NCBI RefSeq assembly: GCF_014196525.1
Contig: NZ_JACIDX010000003.1
Location: forward strand, 124,001-188,000
DNA length: 64,000 bases
Origin: Novosphingobium sediminicola
GTDB lineage: Bacteria > Pseudomonadota > Alphaproteobacteria > Sphingomonadales > Sphingomonadaceae
Direction of reading: 5' to 3'
The notes under the pieces were generated by a model. It was not told the origin of the DNA. It worked only from the letters and a program-made list of their open reading frames with translations, and did no database searches. Made by a program: the position numbers and the translations under genes. Of the stretch, positions 1 through 8,682 are shown one piece after another. The stretch's first letter is position 1. The number at the start of each line of letters is the position of its first letter.

Positions 1-1248
1 GGGGAAGGCCGTGGCCGAAGGATTGGCAGCCCAGATGTAATATTGGTCGCCAAAGCGGATGCGCGAATCCACCGCCAGTTGCTGGGCCGAGAAGAAGCCG
101 CCGACCGTGGCCTCAACCACGCCGCCCTTGGGCGTGGCCCAGCGCAATTCGCCGCTTTCCTGCTGGACATTGTTGCAGGAGCCATAGTCCTGGATGGCGT
201 TGAGCTGCGTGTAGTCATTGTCATTGTTGGTCCAGCATTTCCAATGTTCCCACGCGGCAATCGCGGTGATCGTGCCCGCCTTGCCCAGATTGTAATCCAC
301 CGTGGTGTTGGCGCTGTAGAAATCGGTGCGGGCGTTGAGAGGCGAATCGATATTGACCGCGCGGGCCGAAGCATCGCTGGTGTTCAGAGTATAGCCCGCC
401 GCGCTCATGCGCGCCTGAAGCGCGGCCGGGTTGTAGATCGACACGGCAATCGGCGACATTGTGTTGAAACCCTGATGGTTCCATGTGCCGATCACGCGGA
501 TCGAGAGCTTGTCATTGGGCGTGGCCAGCACTTGCAGGCGCAGACCCTCGCCTTGCCGGGCGTTCTGATAGGCGCCGTTATAGAGGTTTTTGTAATTGCC
601 GTCGGTCTGGCTGTAATAGCCTGAAAGGCGCATGGCGATCTTGTCGGCCACGATCGGGCCCGACACGCTGCCCTTGATTTCGCGCAGGCCTTGATTGCCC
701 ACTGCGCCTTCAAAGGCGGCCTCGGGCTTGAAGCTGGGCGCCCTGGTGTTGATGATGACGGCGCCCGCCGTGGTGTTCTTGCCAAACAGCGTGCCCTGCG
801 GGCCGCGCAGCAGTTCGACATCGGCTATGTCATTGAAATCGGCGCTGACCATGCCCTGCCGCGCGGTATAGACGCCATCGACAAAGATGCCGACCGAGCC
901 GTCGATGCCGTCGGTGTTGAAGCCATTGTTGCCGATGCCGCGAATGCCAAGGTTGAGCTGCTTGGGATTGGTCAGATAGACCGAGAAGGCGGGGAATTTG
1001 GCCTGAAAATTGGTGAAATTGGCCATGTTCTGATTGGACAGTTCCGCCCCCGACAGGGCGGTGATGGCAATCGGCACAGTCTGGGCGCTTTCGGCCCGCT
1101 TGCGCGCCACCACGATGACATCGCCGCCGGGGCCGGCATCGGCATTATCGCCTTCTGCGGCCCATGCGGGCGTGGCAAGGGCGAGCAGCGAGGTGGAGGC
1201 AAGCACGAGGGCGAGGCGGACAGGCGCGCGGCGGCGAAGATGAAGCAT
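1..1248 (-). CDS. TonB-dependent receptor, N-terminal part (cut by window edge)
   Basis: Outer-membrane TonB-dependent receptor for energised uptake. Translation from the ATG at 1248 gives a signal peptide (MLHLRRRAPVRLALVLAST..., cleavage near AWA-AE), then a TonB-box-like stretch (DVIVVARKRAESAQ) and a plug domain with the family motif VELLRGPQGTLFGKNTTAGA. The frame stays open for 416 codons to base 1, so the C-terminal part of the barrel lies outside the window. It lies 77 bp downstream of the PepSY gene on the same strand and probably belongs to that operon. The ligand cannot be read from the sequence; the company of a siderophore-type receptor suggests iron chelates, but many sphingomonad receptors of this shape take up glycans or aromatics. 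Confidence 0.9.
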   Translation of the reverse strand, partial: MLHLRRRAPVRLALVLASTSLLALATPAWAAEGDNADAGPGGDVIVVARKRAESAQTVPIAITALSGAELSNQNMANFTNFQAKFPAFSVYLTNPKQLNLGIRGIGNNGFNTDGIDGSVGIFVDGVYTARQGMVSADFNDIADVELLRGPQGTLFGKNTTAGAVIINTRAPSFKPEAAFEGAVGNQGLREIKGSVSGPIVADKIAMRLSGYYSQTDGNYKNLYNGAYQNARQGEGLRLQVLATPNDKLSIRVIGTWNHQGFNTMSPIAVSIYNPAALQARMSAAGYTLNTSDASARAVNIDSPLNARTDFYSANTTVDYNLGKAGTITAIAAWEHWKCWTNNDNDYTQLNAIQDYGSCNNVQQESGELRWATPKGGVVEATVGGFFSAQQLAVDSRIRFGDQYYIWAANPSATAFP

Positions 1249-1325
1249 GACGACCCTTTCAACGCCGATGCCTCAGGAAGGATGCGATTGCGAGGCATTG
1301 GCAACAGGGGGCGAATGCCTTGGAT

Positions 1326-2582
1326 CTATTGTGGTTTTATGACAGCGCCGCCGTGATCCTGCCGCGCCTTGCGGTTGATCCTGCCACTGCGCTTTTTCAT
1401 CCATATGACAATGCCGGTGATGCAGAGCATCGTCACCATCGCCCCGATCATGCTGACCGCGATGCGCCATGCCGTGCCGCCGACATGGGCGGTGTGCAGC
1501 GCCTCTACCCATGTGGTGAAGGTGTTGGCGCCGTGCCGCCCGGTGGGGATGCGCGTGGCGCGCAAGGCCCCGCTGTCGCCGTCAAAGCCGACGAAGCTGC
1601 CCCCGCCGTGGTGCGAAATATCGGCGCTGGAGGTGAAACCATAGACATAGGCCCCGGTTGCCGGAATATACCAGAGATAGCGCTCGCCATCGCTGCGCAG
1701 GGCCAAATGCCCGCGCGCGGCCTCGGCGCGGGCCAGCGCCTCGCCGCGCGAGAGGGCATCGTCAAAAGACAGGCGCGGCCTCCAGCGCGGCGCGGGCAGC
1801 AGGGCCGATTGATAGACCGCCCCATCATCCACCCCGCCCAGCGCCTGCATCACCGGACCATAGACCTGCGGCAGGTTGAACGAGACGCTGGACACCGCAA
1901 AGACCAGCAGCAAGGGCCAGATCCACAGGCCCCCCGCGCGGTGCAGGTCGAAATTGAGCTTATAGCTTGAGGCGCCCCACCGAACCGCCCATGCCGGGGC
2001 CCAGCGGGCAAACCAGCCTTGCCGTGCGGGTGCCTTGGTCACGACCGGCAGCGTGAGATAAAAGCCGACAAAACAATCCAGCACCCAGACCAGTGCCGCC
2101 AGCCCAAAGGCCAGCAGGCCCCATTTCCCCAGCGCCAGACTGTAATGCAGGCGATAGGTAAAGGGCATCAGGTTCTTAAGCCCTTGCGTGATATTGCCCC
2201 ACTGGCGGCGGCCCAATTCAGCGCCCGTATAGGGATCGACGAAAAGATCATCCCATTGGGGCGCATCGGCGCGGTTCAGGCCGGTTTTGGGATCTGGCCA
2301 TGTCAGATAGAGGCGCAGCGAATGGCCTTCTTCCACCGCCATGGGTACATAATCGATCCGCGCGCCCGGATAGCGCGCCAAAACTCGCCGTCGCAATTCC
2401 AGTGTGGAAAGCGGCACGGCGCCGGGCGAGGGCGGGGCAGCCAGTTGGATGTCGGGTGCGGCGGCAACTTCCAGCTCGTCGATCCATGACAGGAAAATGC
2501 CGGTAAACCCCGCCACCGCCAGAAACAGCGCCAGCGTCAGCCCCGCCCAGCGATGCGCCACGACCCAGAATTGCCGCCCCAT
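1326..2582 (-). CDS. PepSY-associated transmembrane protein
   Basis: Inner-membrane protein of 418 residues of the PepSY-associated TM helix family. The N-terminus (QFWVVAHRWAGLTLALFLAVAG) is the typical first helix with its His, and further hydrophobic segments lie near residues 150-175, 225-245 and 370-395, with periplasmic stretches between. Relatives often sit beside siderophore receptors and are proposed to act as ferric-chelate reductases. Here the start codon lies 3 bp after the stop of such a receptor gene, so translation is probably coupled. A role in reducing the imported ferric chelate is inferred from family and position. Confidence 0.82.
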   Translation of the reverse strand: MGRQFWVVAHRWAGLTLALFLAVAGFTGIFLSWIDELEVAAAPDIQLAAPPSPGAVPLSTLELRRRVLARYPGARIDYVPMAVEEGHSLRLYLTWPDPKTGLNRADAPQWDDLFVDPYTGAELGRRQWGNITQGLKNLMPFTYRLHYSLALGKWGLLAFGLAALVWVLDCFVGFYLTLPVVTKAPARQGWFARWAPAWAVRWGASSYKLNFDLHRAGGLWIWPLLLVFAVSSVSFNLPQVYGPVMQALGGVDDGAVYQSALLPAPRWRPRLSFDDALSRGEALARAEAARGHLALRSDGERYLWYIPATGAYVYGFTSSADISHHGGGSFVGFDGDSGALRATRIPTGRHGANTFTTWVEALHTAHVGGTAWRIAVSMIGAMVTMLCITGIVIWMKKRSGRINRKARQDHGGAVIKPQ

Positions 2583-2585
2583 GGC

Positions 2586-4718
2586 TTAGAACGCCACCGT
2601 TACCGTGCCCGATACGCTGCGCGGGGCGGCGTAAAAGCCCTGACCCCATTTCAGACTGCCCAGATAATGCACATTGCCCACATTGCGCAGGTTGAGGCTG
2701 GCGCGGACATGGGGCGCGACCTGTGCGCCCGCCATCAGGTCGAGCACGGCATAGGATTTCTGGGTGATGACGACAGGATCACTGACCACACCATAGGCCA
2801 CGACCGCGCTGTCGGTGGTGCGGATGTCATTTTGCCAGCGCAATTGGCCGCCGAATTTCAGATCGTGGAAGGTCGGGATCGTGTAGGTGCTGGCCATCTT
2901 GAACGATTTGGTGGGCAGGTAGGTGCGGGTGGGGGCGCCGGTCTGGTCATGGACCTCAAGGCCGGTATAGCCGCCGCTGATCGACCATTGCGGGGTGATC
3001 ATGCCGGTCACTTCCAGTTCGAACCCGCGTGAGGTCGTGTCCACGCCCCGATAATAGGTGGTGCCCACCCGGCCCGCATCGCCCACGCCGAATACGCCCG
3101 CCGCCTCAGCCAATCCGGTCTGGCGCGCGCGGAAAATCGCCGCACTGGCGAACAGACGCTTGTCGAACCATTCGGTCTTGATGCCGCCCTCAATGCTGGT
3201 GCCCTTGGCCGGGTTCAGGCGGACATTGTTGGCGTTCACTTCCTTTTGCGGGTTATAGATGTCGGTATAGCTGGCGTAGAAAGAGATGTTTTTGGTCGCA
3301 TCGAACACAAGGCCCGCATAGGGGCTGAGCGCGGAATTGCGGCGGGTCTGATCGACATCATAAGAGGTGCCCGATGAGCGCAGCCAGATCGCGCTGGCCC
3401 CGAAGACGCCCTTCAGCCGGTCGGTGAAATTGGCATGGATCGCGCCATAGACGCGGGTCAGCGTGTCGCGGCTGTCTTCGGACAGGACCTGCGCGGCATA
3501 GCCGCCTTCGGCCGGATAGATGCCGTTGACCGCCCAGTCCGTGACCGAGGCATAGGCCGGATAGGAGAGCGTCGATTGCGAATATTCGCGACCGTGCATC
3601 GTGGCATGCGACACGCCCAGCGAAATCTGATGCTCGCGGCCAAAGAGTTTGACCGGGCCGGATGCCTGACCGTCGAACAGGTTCTGGTCATAGGGCGAGC
3701 GGTAGATCCCCGGCCATGCCCCATTGCCAAGGCCCGTGGCGGCATCGGCATAGCCATAGCCATAGAGCAGCTTGGCGTTCGAATCCCGGTGATTATAGGT
3801 ATAGCGCCCGCGCGCCTGCCAGCCATTGTGCCCCTTCCATTCCAGTTCGGCAAAGGCGGTCTGGTCGGTGATGTTCCAATAGGTCCATGGCGCCGACGTG
3901 CTGGCCGAGACGGGATAGGAGACCCGCGTGCCATTGGTATAAAGCAGCGGCAGCGAGCCCCACAGCACACCGCGCGCGTTGTTTTCCTGGCGCGTATAGC
4001 CGGTGTTGAGGGTCAGTTCGGGCGTGAAATCATAAGAGAGCAGCGCGCCGTAAACATTGCGGTTCACATGGTTGTAGCGCAGATAGGAATCGCGCTGGTC
4101 ATGGGCGTAGATCAGGCGGATGGCCAACTTGCCATCCTTGGTCAGCGCGCCCGAAACATCGCCATCCACGCGCCACTGATTCCAGCTTCCGCCTTGCGCA
4201 TTGGCTTTGACGTGGAAGTCCTTGGTCGGACGCTTGCGGACATAGTTGATCGTGGCCGACGGATTGCCGATGCCGGTCAGCAGCGCATTGGCGCCGCGAA
4301 TGGCCTCGACCCGTTCGTAAAGGATCGTGTCGATGTCGCCATAGGAAATGCCCCAACGCAGCGGCAGGCCGATGCCGTCGATCTGGAAATTGGTCACGTC
4401 AAACCCGCGTGAGGTATATTCGGTGCGGTCGGTTTCGACGCGCTCGACATTGATGCCGACCGCCTGGGCCAGCAGGTCATTGACATTGGTGAGGGCGAAA
4501 TCCTCGATGCGCTGGCGGTCGATCACGGTGACCGACTGCGGCGTTTCGCGCAGTGTCAGGGAAAGGCCGGTTGCCGAAGGGGTTTCGCGCTGGGCGCTGC
4601 CGGTAACGACGATGGAGTTGGCATCCTCGGCATTGTCCGCCGCGTTTTCTGCGGCAAGGGCAGGGGTGGCAAGTGCGCAAAGGGCAGCGGTGGACAGCAG
4701 GGCGAGACGCAGGGACAT
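2586..4718 (-). CDS. TonB-dependent siderophore receptor (FhuE/FpvA-like)
   Basis: Outer-membrane receptor of 710 residues. It has a signal peptide ending near ATPALA-AE, a short TonB box (SIVVTGSAQRE), then a plug domain of siderophore type: RETPQSVTVIDRQRIEDF, a TEYTSRGFDVTNFQIDG segment and VEAIRGANALLTGIGNPSA. A 22-strand barrel follows and ends in a terminal Phe, as expected for barrel assembly. There is no N-terminal signalling (STN) domain, so no sigma-factor relay is expected. It is first in a leftward operon with the PepSY gene and the truncated receptor. Iron regulation is likely for the family, but I could not identify a convincing Fur box in the 145 bp upstream. Confidence 0.9.
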   Translation of the reverse strand: MSLRLALLSTAALCALATPALAAENAADNAEDANSIVVTGSAQRETPSATGLSLTLRETPQSVTVIDRQRIEDFALTNVNDLLAQAVGINVERVETDRTEYTSRGFDVTNFQIDGIGLPLRWGISYGDIDTILYERVEAIRGANALLTGIGNPSATINYVRKRPTKDFHVKANAQGGSWNQWRVDGDVSGALTKDGKLAIRLIYAHDQRDSYLRYNHVNRNVYGALLSYDFTPELTLNTGYTRQENNARGVLWGSLPLLYTNGTRVSYPVSASTSAPWTYWNITDQTAFAELEWKGHNGWQARGRYTYNHRDSNAKLLYGYGYADAATGLGNGAWPGIYRSPYDQNLFDGQASGPVKLFGREHQISLGVSHATMHGREYSQSTLSYPAYASVTDWAVNGIYPAEGGYAAQVLSEDSRDTLTRVYGAIHANFTDRLKGVFGASAIWLRSSGTSYDVDQTRRNSALSPYAGLVFDATKNISFYASYTDIYNPQKEVNANNVRLNPAKGTSIEGGIKTEWFDKRLFASAAIFRARQTGLAEAAGVFGVGDAGRVGTTYYRGVDTTSRGFELEVTGMITPQWSISGGYTGLEVHDQTGAPTRTYLPTKSFKMASTYTIPTFHDLKFGGQLRWQNDIRTTDSAVVAYGVVSDPVVITQKSYAVLDLMAGAQVAPHVRASLNLRNVGNVHYLGSLKWGQGFYAAPRSVSGTVTVAF

Positions 4719-4863
4719 GGCAACCTTTCGGGGAGATTATCTGTTGCCGCGACTCGCTATTGCAACTCACTCTCAATTTCAAGATTAATTATGCGGGCGC
4801 AGAAAGGCACCGCCCAAGATCAGGTCGTTATGGAAATAGCTGGGAAATTTTTGATGCCTTCGT

Positions 4864-5904
4864 TCAGGCCGGGGCAGGGCCCACCGAATCGCGCAGGATC
4901 AGTTCGAAGCCGAGCTCAAGCTGGCGCGCGCCATCCTCACGGTCGATCATCATCAGCGCAGCGGCCTCGGCCATACCCTCAATGGGCTGAAAAACCGTGG
5001 TCAGATAGGGCCATGTCGTGCGCGCGACCCAACTGTCGTCGAAACCGCAGACCGACACATCGCGCGGCACCGACAGGCCAAGCTGGCTGCATGCCACCAT
5101 AACGCCTGCGGCCGAATCGTCATTGGTGGCGAAAATGGCGGTGGGGCGTTCGGGCGCAGACAGCAATTCGCGGCCCGCATGGATGCCCATTTCAAAAGCA
5201 AAGCCGCCCACCGCCTCGGTGATGATGATCGATGGGTCGATCTGATGCAGCCTTTCGACAAAGCCCTTGCGGCGGGTATGGGCCGCGCCATGTTCGCGCG
5301 GGCCGTTAGCCAGACCGATGCGTCGGTGGCCGTTCTGATAAAGCAGATCGGCGATGCGCGCGGCGGCTCCGGCATCGTCGATCGTGACCGAAAGCGAGCG
5401 CTCCGCATCGATAAACGGCGCAAGGCGGGCATAGCGCGCGCCGTAAGCCTCCAGCACGTCGAGCACACGCGGATCGTCGCTGATCGGCGGGGTCAGGACA
5501 AAGCCGTCGCAGCGCGCATTGCGGAAAATTGCCTCCAGCGCGGATTGCAGCGCGGGCGTATCGGCGCTGGTGTCGATGGAATCGATGCGCAGGTGATATT
5601 GGCGCGCGACGCAGGCGCGATAGGCCCCCGCCAGCACTTTCATCGTGTAATTCGGGCTTGGGTTGTCGAACAGCACGCTGATGGTGAAACTGCGCGCGCC
5701 CGCCAGCGAGCGCGCCGCCGTATCGGGCACGTAATTGAGCGCGGCGATGGCGGCCTCGACCTTGTCGCGCAACTGGGCCGAGACGTGGGGCTCGTTGTTG
5801 ATGACGCGCGACACGCTCTTGATCGCCACGCCCGCCACTTTGGCCACATCGGCCATGGTGGCGTGGGCGCGCGGGACAATGTCATGTCTGGTCTGGGTCA
5901 TCAT
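4864..5904 (-). CDS. LacI-family transcriptional regulator
   Basis: Sugar-responsive DNA-binding repressor of about 346 residues. The N-terminal helix-turn-helix is plain ([20 protein letters not shown], then the hinge helix around AARSLAGA), followed by a periplasmic-binding-protein-like effector domain ([19 protein letters not shown]; later [19 protein letters not shown] and [20 protein letters not shown]). The frame is open further upstream, but that extension is not family-like; the ATG pair at 5904/5901 behind AAAAAAGG is preferred. It is transcribed away from the TonB receptor at 6342, so it probably controls that receptor and the GH3/esterase genes behind it. Confidence 0.9.
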   Translation of the reverse strand: MMTQTRHDIVPRAHATMADVAKVAGVAIKSVSRVINNEPHVSAQLRDKVEAAIAALNYVPDTAARSLAGARSFTISVLFDNPSPNYTMKVLAGAYRACVARQYHLRIDSIDTSADTPALQSALEAIFRNARCDGFVLTPPISDDPRVLDVLEAYGARYARLAPFIDAERSLSVTIDDAGAAARIADLLYQNGHRRIGLANGPREHGAAHTRRKGFVERLHQIDPSIIITEAVGGFAFEMGIHAGRELLSAPERPTAIFATNDDSAAGVMVACSQLGLSVPRDVSVCGFDDSWVARTTWPYLTTVFQPIEGMAEAAALMMIDREDGARQLELGFELILRDSVGPAPA

Positions 5905-6341
5905 GCCTTTTTTCCGGCAGCGGCAGGTCTCCGCCCATCGGGCAAGAGCGCTGATCCGGCCTTGGTGTTGCAGTTTTGTTGTGGTGGCCCTGTCCCGATT
6001 GTCAAGCATGCGTGGAAAGGATTCGATGGGTGCTCTTGCTGCATTTGCGCTGTGCGGGTGCAATGCGGGGGTGAGGCGCAATCGATCACAAAAGTTAGTG
6101 TGAATAGCAATGCGGAACGCGCCGTTTTGGCGCGCCGCAAAACGGCTGGAGCGGAATTTTTGGTTAAAGATCACAAAAAATATCAATGTAAAACAATTGA
6201 ATATTCTAAACAGGAAATATCCCTGTGCCCGCGAAGCCACACAAAAATCCTATTGCAAGGCCCTGCTTGACAGCGATGTCTGATTGAGGGACCAAGATAG
6301 ACGAAACGACATGAGATCGTTTTCAAACATGGAGAGGGGCT
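5905..6341. promoter_or_regulatory. Divergent regulatory region between lacI-type gene and TonB receptor
   Basis: This 437-bp stretch holds no convincing gene. The part from about 6100 to 6260 is clearly AT-richer than its surroundings, as expected for promoters. It contains the inverted repeat at 6121-6146 (listed separately) and an imperfect dyad GAAACGA...TCGTTTTC near 6303-6324 just before the receptor's ribosome binding site (GGAGAGGGG, 6331-6339). These are candidate LacI operators; neither is proven. Confidence 0.5.
6121..6146. repeat. Perfect 9-bp inverted repeat (candidate operator)
   Basis: GCCGTTTTG at 6121-6129 is repeated in inverse orientation as CAAAACGGC at 6138-6146, with 8 bp between. 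It lies in the divergent promoter region, about 195 bp before the receptor start and 215 bp before the LacI start. No T-run follows and no gene ends here, so an operator is likelier than a terminator. Confidence 0.5.
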
Positions 6342-8570
6342 ATGAAGAAAAACGTCTTTGCAGGCGTTGCGTCAGCTATGGCTTTGGCCGCTGCAACGCA
6401 GGCTTATGCACAAACCACCCAGGTCACCGCCGATGGCGACATCATCGTGACCGCCACCCGCACCGAAACGCTTTTGTCCAAAACCCCGATCGCCATGACC
6501 GCCGTCAGCGGTGATCAGCTGGTGCAAAAGGGCATCACCAACACCACGCAGCTGGCTGACTCGGTGCCCAACGTGTCGATCGTGCGCAGCAACGGTTTGC
6601 AGATCACCATCCGCGGCGTGACCAGCACCGACGGCACCGAAAAGGGTGATCCTTCGGCCGCCTTCCTTGCCGACGGCATCTATCTGGCCCGTCCCCAGGC
6701 GCAGGAAGTCAGCTTCTTTGACGTCGAGCGCGTCGAAGTGCTGCGCGGGCCTCAGGGCACGCTCTATGGCCGCAACACCACGGCCGGCGTGGTCAACGTT
6801 ATCACCGCATCGCCCAAGCAGAAGTTCGGCGCCTCGGCCGATGCGTCCTATGAAAGCTTCAACCACGTCAACGGCACGGCCACGCTCAACGTGCCGGTCA
6901 CCGAAACTTTCGCCCTGCGCGCCGCCGTCAACTATGACCGCCGCGACACCTATGTGAACAAGGCTTCGACCGACAAGTTCAGCTGGGGTCCGTTCAAGAA
7001 CGTGTTCGCAGCCCGCCTCTCGGCGCTGTGGCAGGCGACCCCCAACCTCAAGGTGCTGGTCAAAGGCGACTATTCGCTCGACGATGGCTATGGCGTCAAC
7101 TCGGTGCCGATCACCAATTTCTTCTCCGGCAATGTCGGCAGCCAGTCGGCAGGCGTGATGGCCACGCCCACCTACAACATCAACGCTTCCTCCGACGCGC
7201 TGCGGACCAGCAACCTGAACGAACAGTGGCAGGGCAAAAACCACAATAAGGGTGCTGGCGTGATGGGCCAGGTGGACTGGAACGTCTCGGATTCACTGAC
7301 CGCGACCTATCTGGGTTCCTATCGCACGATGGATCGCTACAGCCTCGGTTCGCTGGCCTCGGTCACCGGCCCGACGGCGGGCAATCGCACCACCTTCACC
7401 GGCCATTACTGGCAGACCAGCCATGAAGCGCGTCTGGCCTTCAAGAAGGGGCCTGTCTTCCTGCAGGCGGGCGGTTACTATTTCAAGGAACAGTCGGGCA
7501 TTGCCTTCTTCATCCTCGACTTCTTCGGCCCCAACAGCCAGTTCGGCTTCCCGCAGGACCCGACCAAGGCCGTGACCAAGGGCGCCTTTGCGCAGGGTTC
7601 ATATAATTTCACCGACAACCTGAAGCTGACCGCGGGCGTTCGCTATTCCAGCGACGACAAGAGCCGCGTGGGCGCCACCGTCAATGACAACCTGCTGACC
7701 GGCGTGCGCACCACGTTCCAGACCAACAATGCAAGCCGCAATTTCAGCAAGACCACCTGGCGCGTGGGCGTGGACTATGACCTGCCCGGCATCGGCCTGC
7801 TCTATGCCAACGTGGCCACCGGCTACAAGGCAGGCGGTTTCAACGACGGTTGCGAAATCGGCACCGGCACGGGCTGCGCCTTGCCTGCCTCGGCGCTCTA
7901 TTATCAGCCCGAAACGCTGACCGCCTATGAAGCCGGTTTCAAGGTCCACACGCCTGACAACGTGCTGCGCTTCAACGGCAACTATTTCCACTATGACTAT
8001 AACGGCCTGCAGGTGTCGTCGGTGCAGAATGTCTGCGGCGGTCCTTGCCAGGTGACGGCCAATGCTGCGACCGCCAAGGTCGATGGCGTGGAACTCGAAG
8101 CCGTGCTGCGCCCGGCCAAGAACCACACGATCGACGCGATGGTGACCTTCCTCGACGCTCGCTATGGCAGCTACACGCCGCCGATCAACGGGGCGAATGC
8201 CAACTTCTCGGGCCTGCAGCTCAACCGCAGCCCCAAGTCGGTGGTCGCGCTGGGCTATACGTATAACCAGCCGCTCTCCAACGGCGGCGAAGTGGTGCTG
8301 AACGCGCGCACCCGCATCTCGGCCAGCTATGCGCTGACCGACGTGGGCAACGGCGCTTTCTTCCGTCAGCCCGGCTATAGCAAGACTGACATCACGGTGA
8401 CCTACAATTCGCCTGACAAGAAATATTACGTCGGCGCCTTTGCCAAGAATCTGGAAAACCGCATCGTGCTGACCGGGGCGACCGGCCAGACGGCTTCGTC
8501 TTCCTTTGTGGGCACCGCCGTGTTTGAGGATCCGCGCACTTTCGGCGTTCGCGCTGGCATAAAATTCTAA
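6342..8570 (+). CDS. TonB-dependent receptor, probably for glycosides
   Basis: Outer-membrane receptor of 742 residues. The signal peptide (MKKNVFAGVASAMALAAATQAYA) is followed by the TonB-box region DIIVTATRTETLLSKTP, a plug domain with VEVLRGPQGTLYGRNTTAGV near residues 131-150, and a barrel ending in GVRAGIKF. The ribosome binding site GGAGAGGGG lies at the usual distance before the ATG. It belongs to the large sphingomonad group of receptors with short plugs and no STN domain. The genes behind it encode a secreted GH3 glycosidase and a secreted esterase, so uptake of a plant glycoside or its fragments is the natural guess. Control by the divergent LacI regulator is likely. Confidence 0.92.
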   Translation: MKKNVFAGVASAMALAAATQAYAQTTQVTADGDIIVTATRTETLLSKTPIAMTAVSGDQLVQKGITNTTQLADSVPNVSIVRSNGLQITIRGVTSTDGTEKGDPSAAFLADGIYLARPQAQEVSFFDVERVEVLRGPQGTLYGRNTTAGVVNVITASPKQKFGASADASYESFNHVNGTATLNVPVTETFALRAAVNYDRRDTYVNKASTDKFSWGPFKNVFAARLSALWQATPNLKVLVKGDYSLDDGYGVNSVPITNFFSGNVGSQSAGVMATPTYNINASSDALRTSNLNEQWQGKNHNKGAGVMGQVDWNVSDSLTATYLGSYRTMDRYSLGSLASVTGPTAGNRTTFTGHYWQTSHEARLAFKKGPVFLQAGGYYFKEQSGIAFFILDFFGPNSQFGFPQDPTKAVTKGAFAQGSYNFTDNLKLTAGVRYSSDDKSRVGATVNDNLLTGVRTTFQTNNASRNFSKTTWRVGVDYDLPGIGLLYANVATGYKAGGFNDGCEIGTGTGCALPASALYYQPETLTAYEAGFKVHTPDNVLRFNGNYFHYDYNGLQVSSVQNVCGGPCQVTANAATAKVDGVELEAVLRPAKNHTIDAMVTFLDARYGSYTPPINGANANFSGLQLNRSPKSVVALGYTYNQPLSNGGEVVLNARTRISASYALTDVGNGAFFRQPGYSKTDITVTYNSPDKKYYVGAFAKNLENRIVLTGATGQTASSSFVGTAVFEDPRTFGVRAGIKF

Positions 8571-8598
8571 TATAAATCTAATAGTTACCTGTTGATAG

Positions 8599-8632
8599 AC
8601 AGCCGCAAGCCACCTATCCGGCTTGCGGCTGT
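8599..8632 (+). terminator. Intrinsic terminator or attenuator hairpin
   Basis: A perfect 13-bp stem (ACAGCCGCAAGCC at 8599-8611, partner at 8620-8632) with an 8-nt loop lies 28 bp after the receptor stop. The following bases (TTCTTGAG) are only weakly T-rich, so partial read-through into the GH3 gene is possible. Confidence 0.7.
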
Positions 8633-8682
8633 TCTTGAGAAAAATTCAATCTACCGATCCACAGGAGTGGCAGGAGAAGACC

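Noticed and set aside
5905..6240. An N-terminal extension of the LacI regulator
   Set aside because: LacI proteins begin at the helix-turn-helix; the extension is not family-like and runs through the AT-rich control region.
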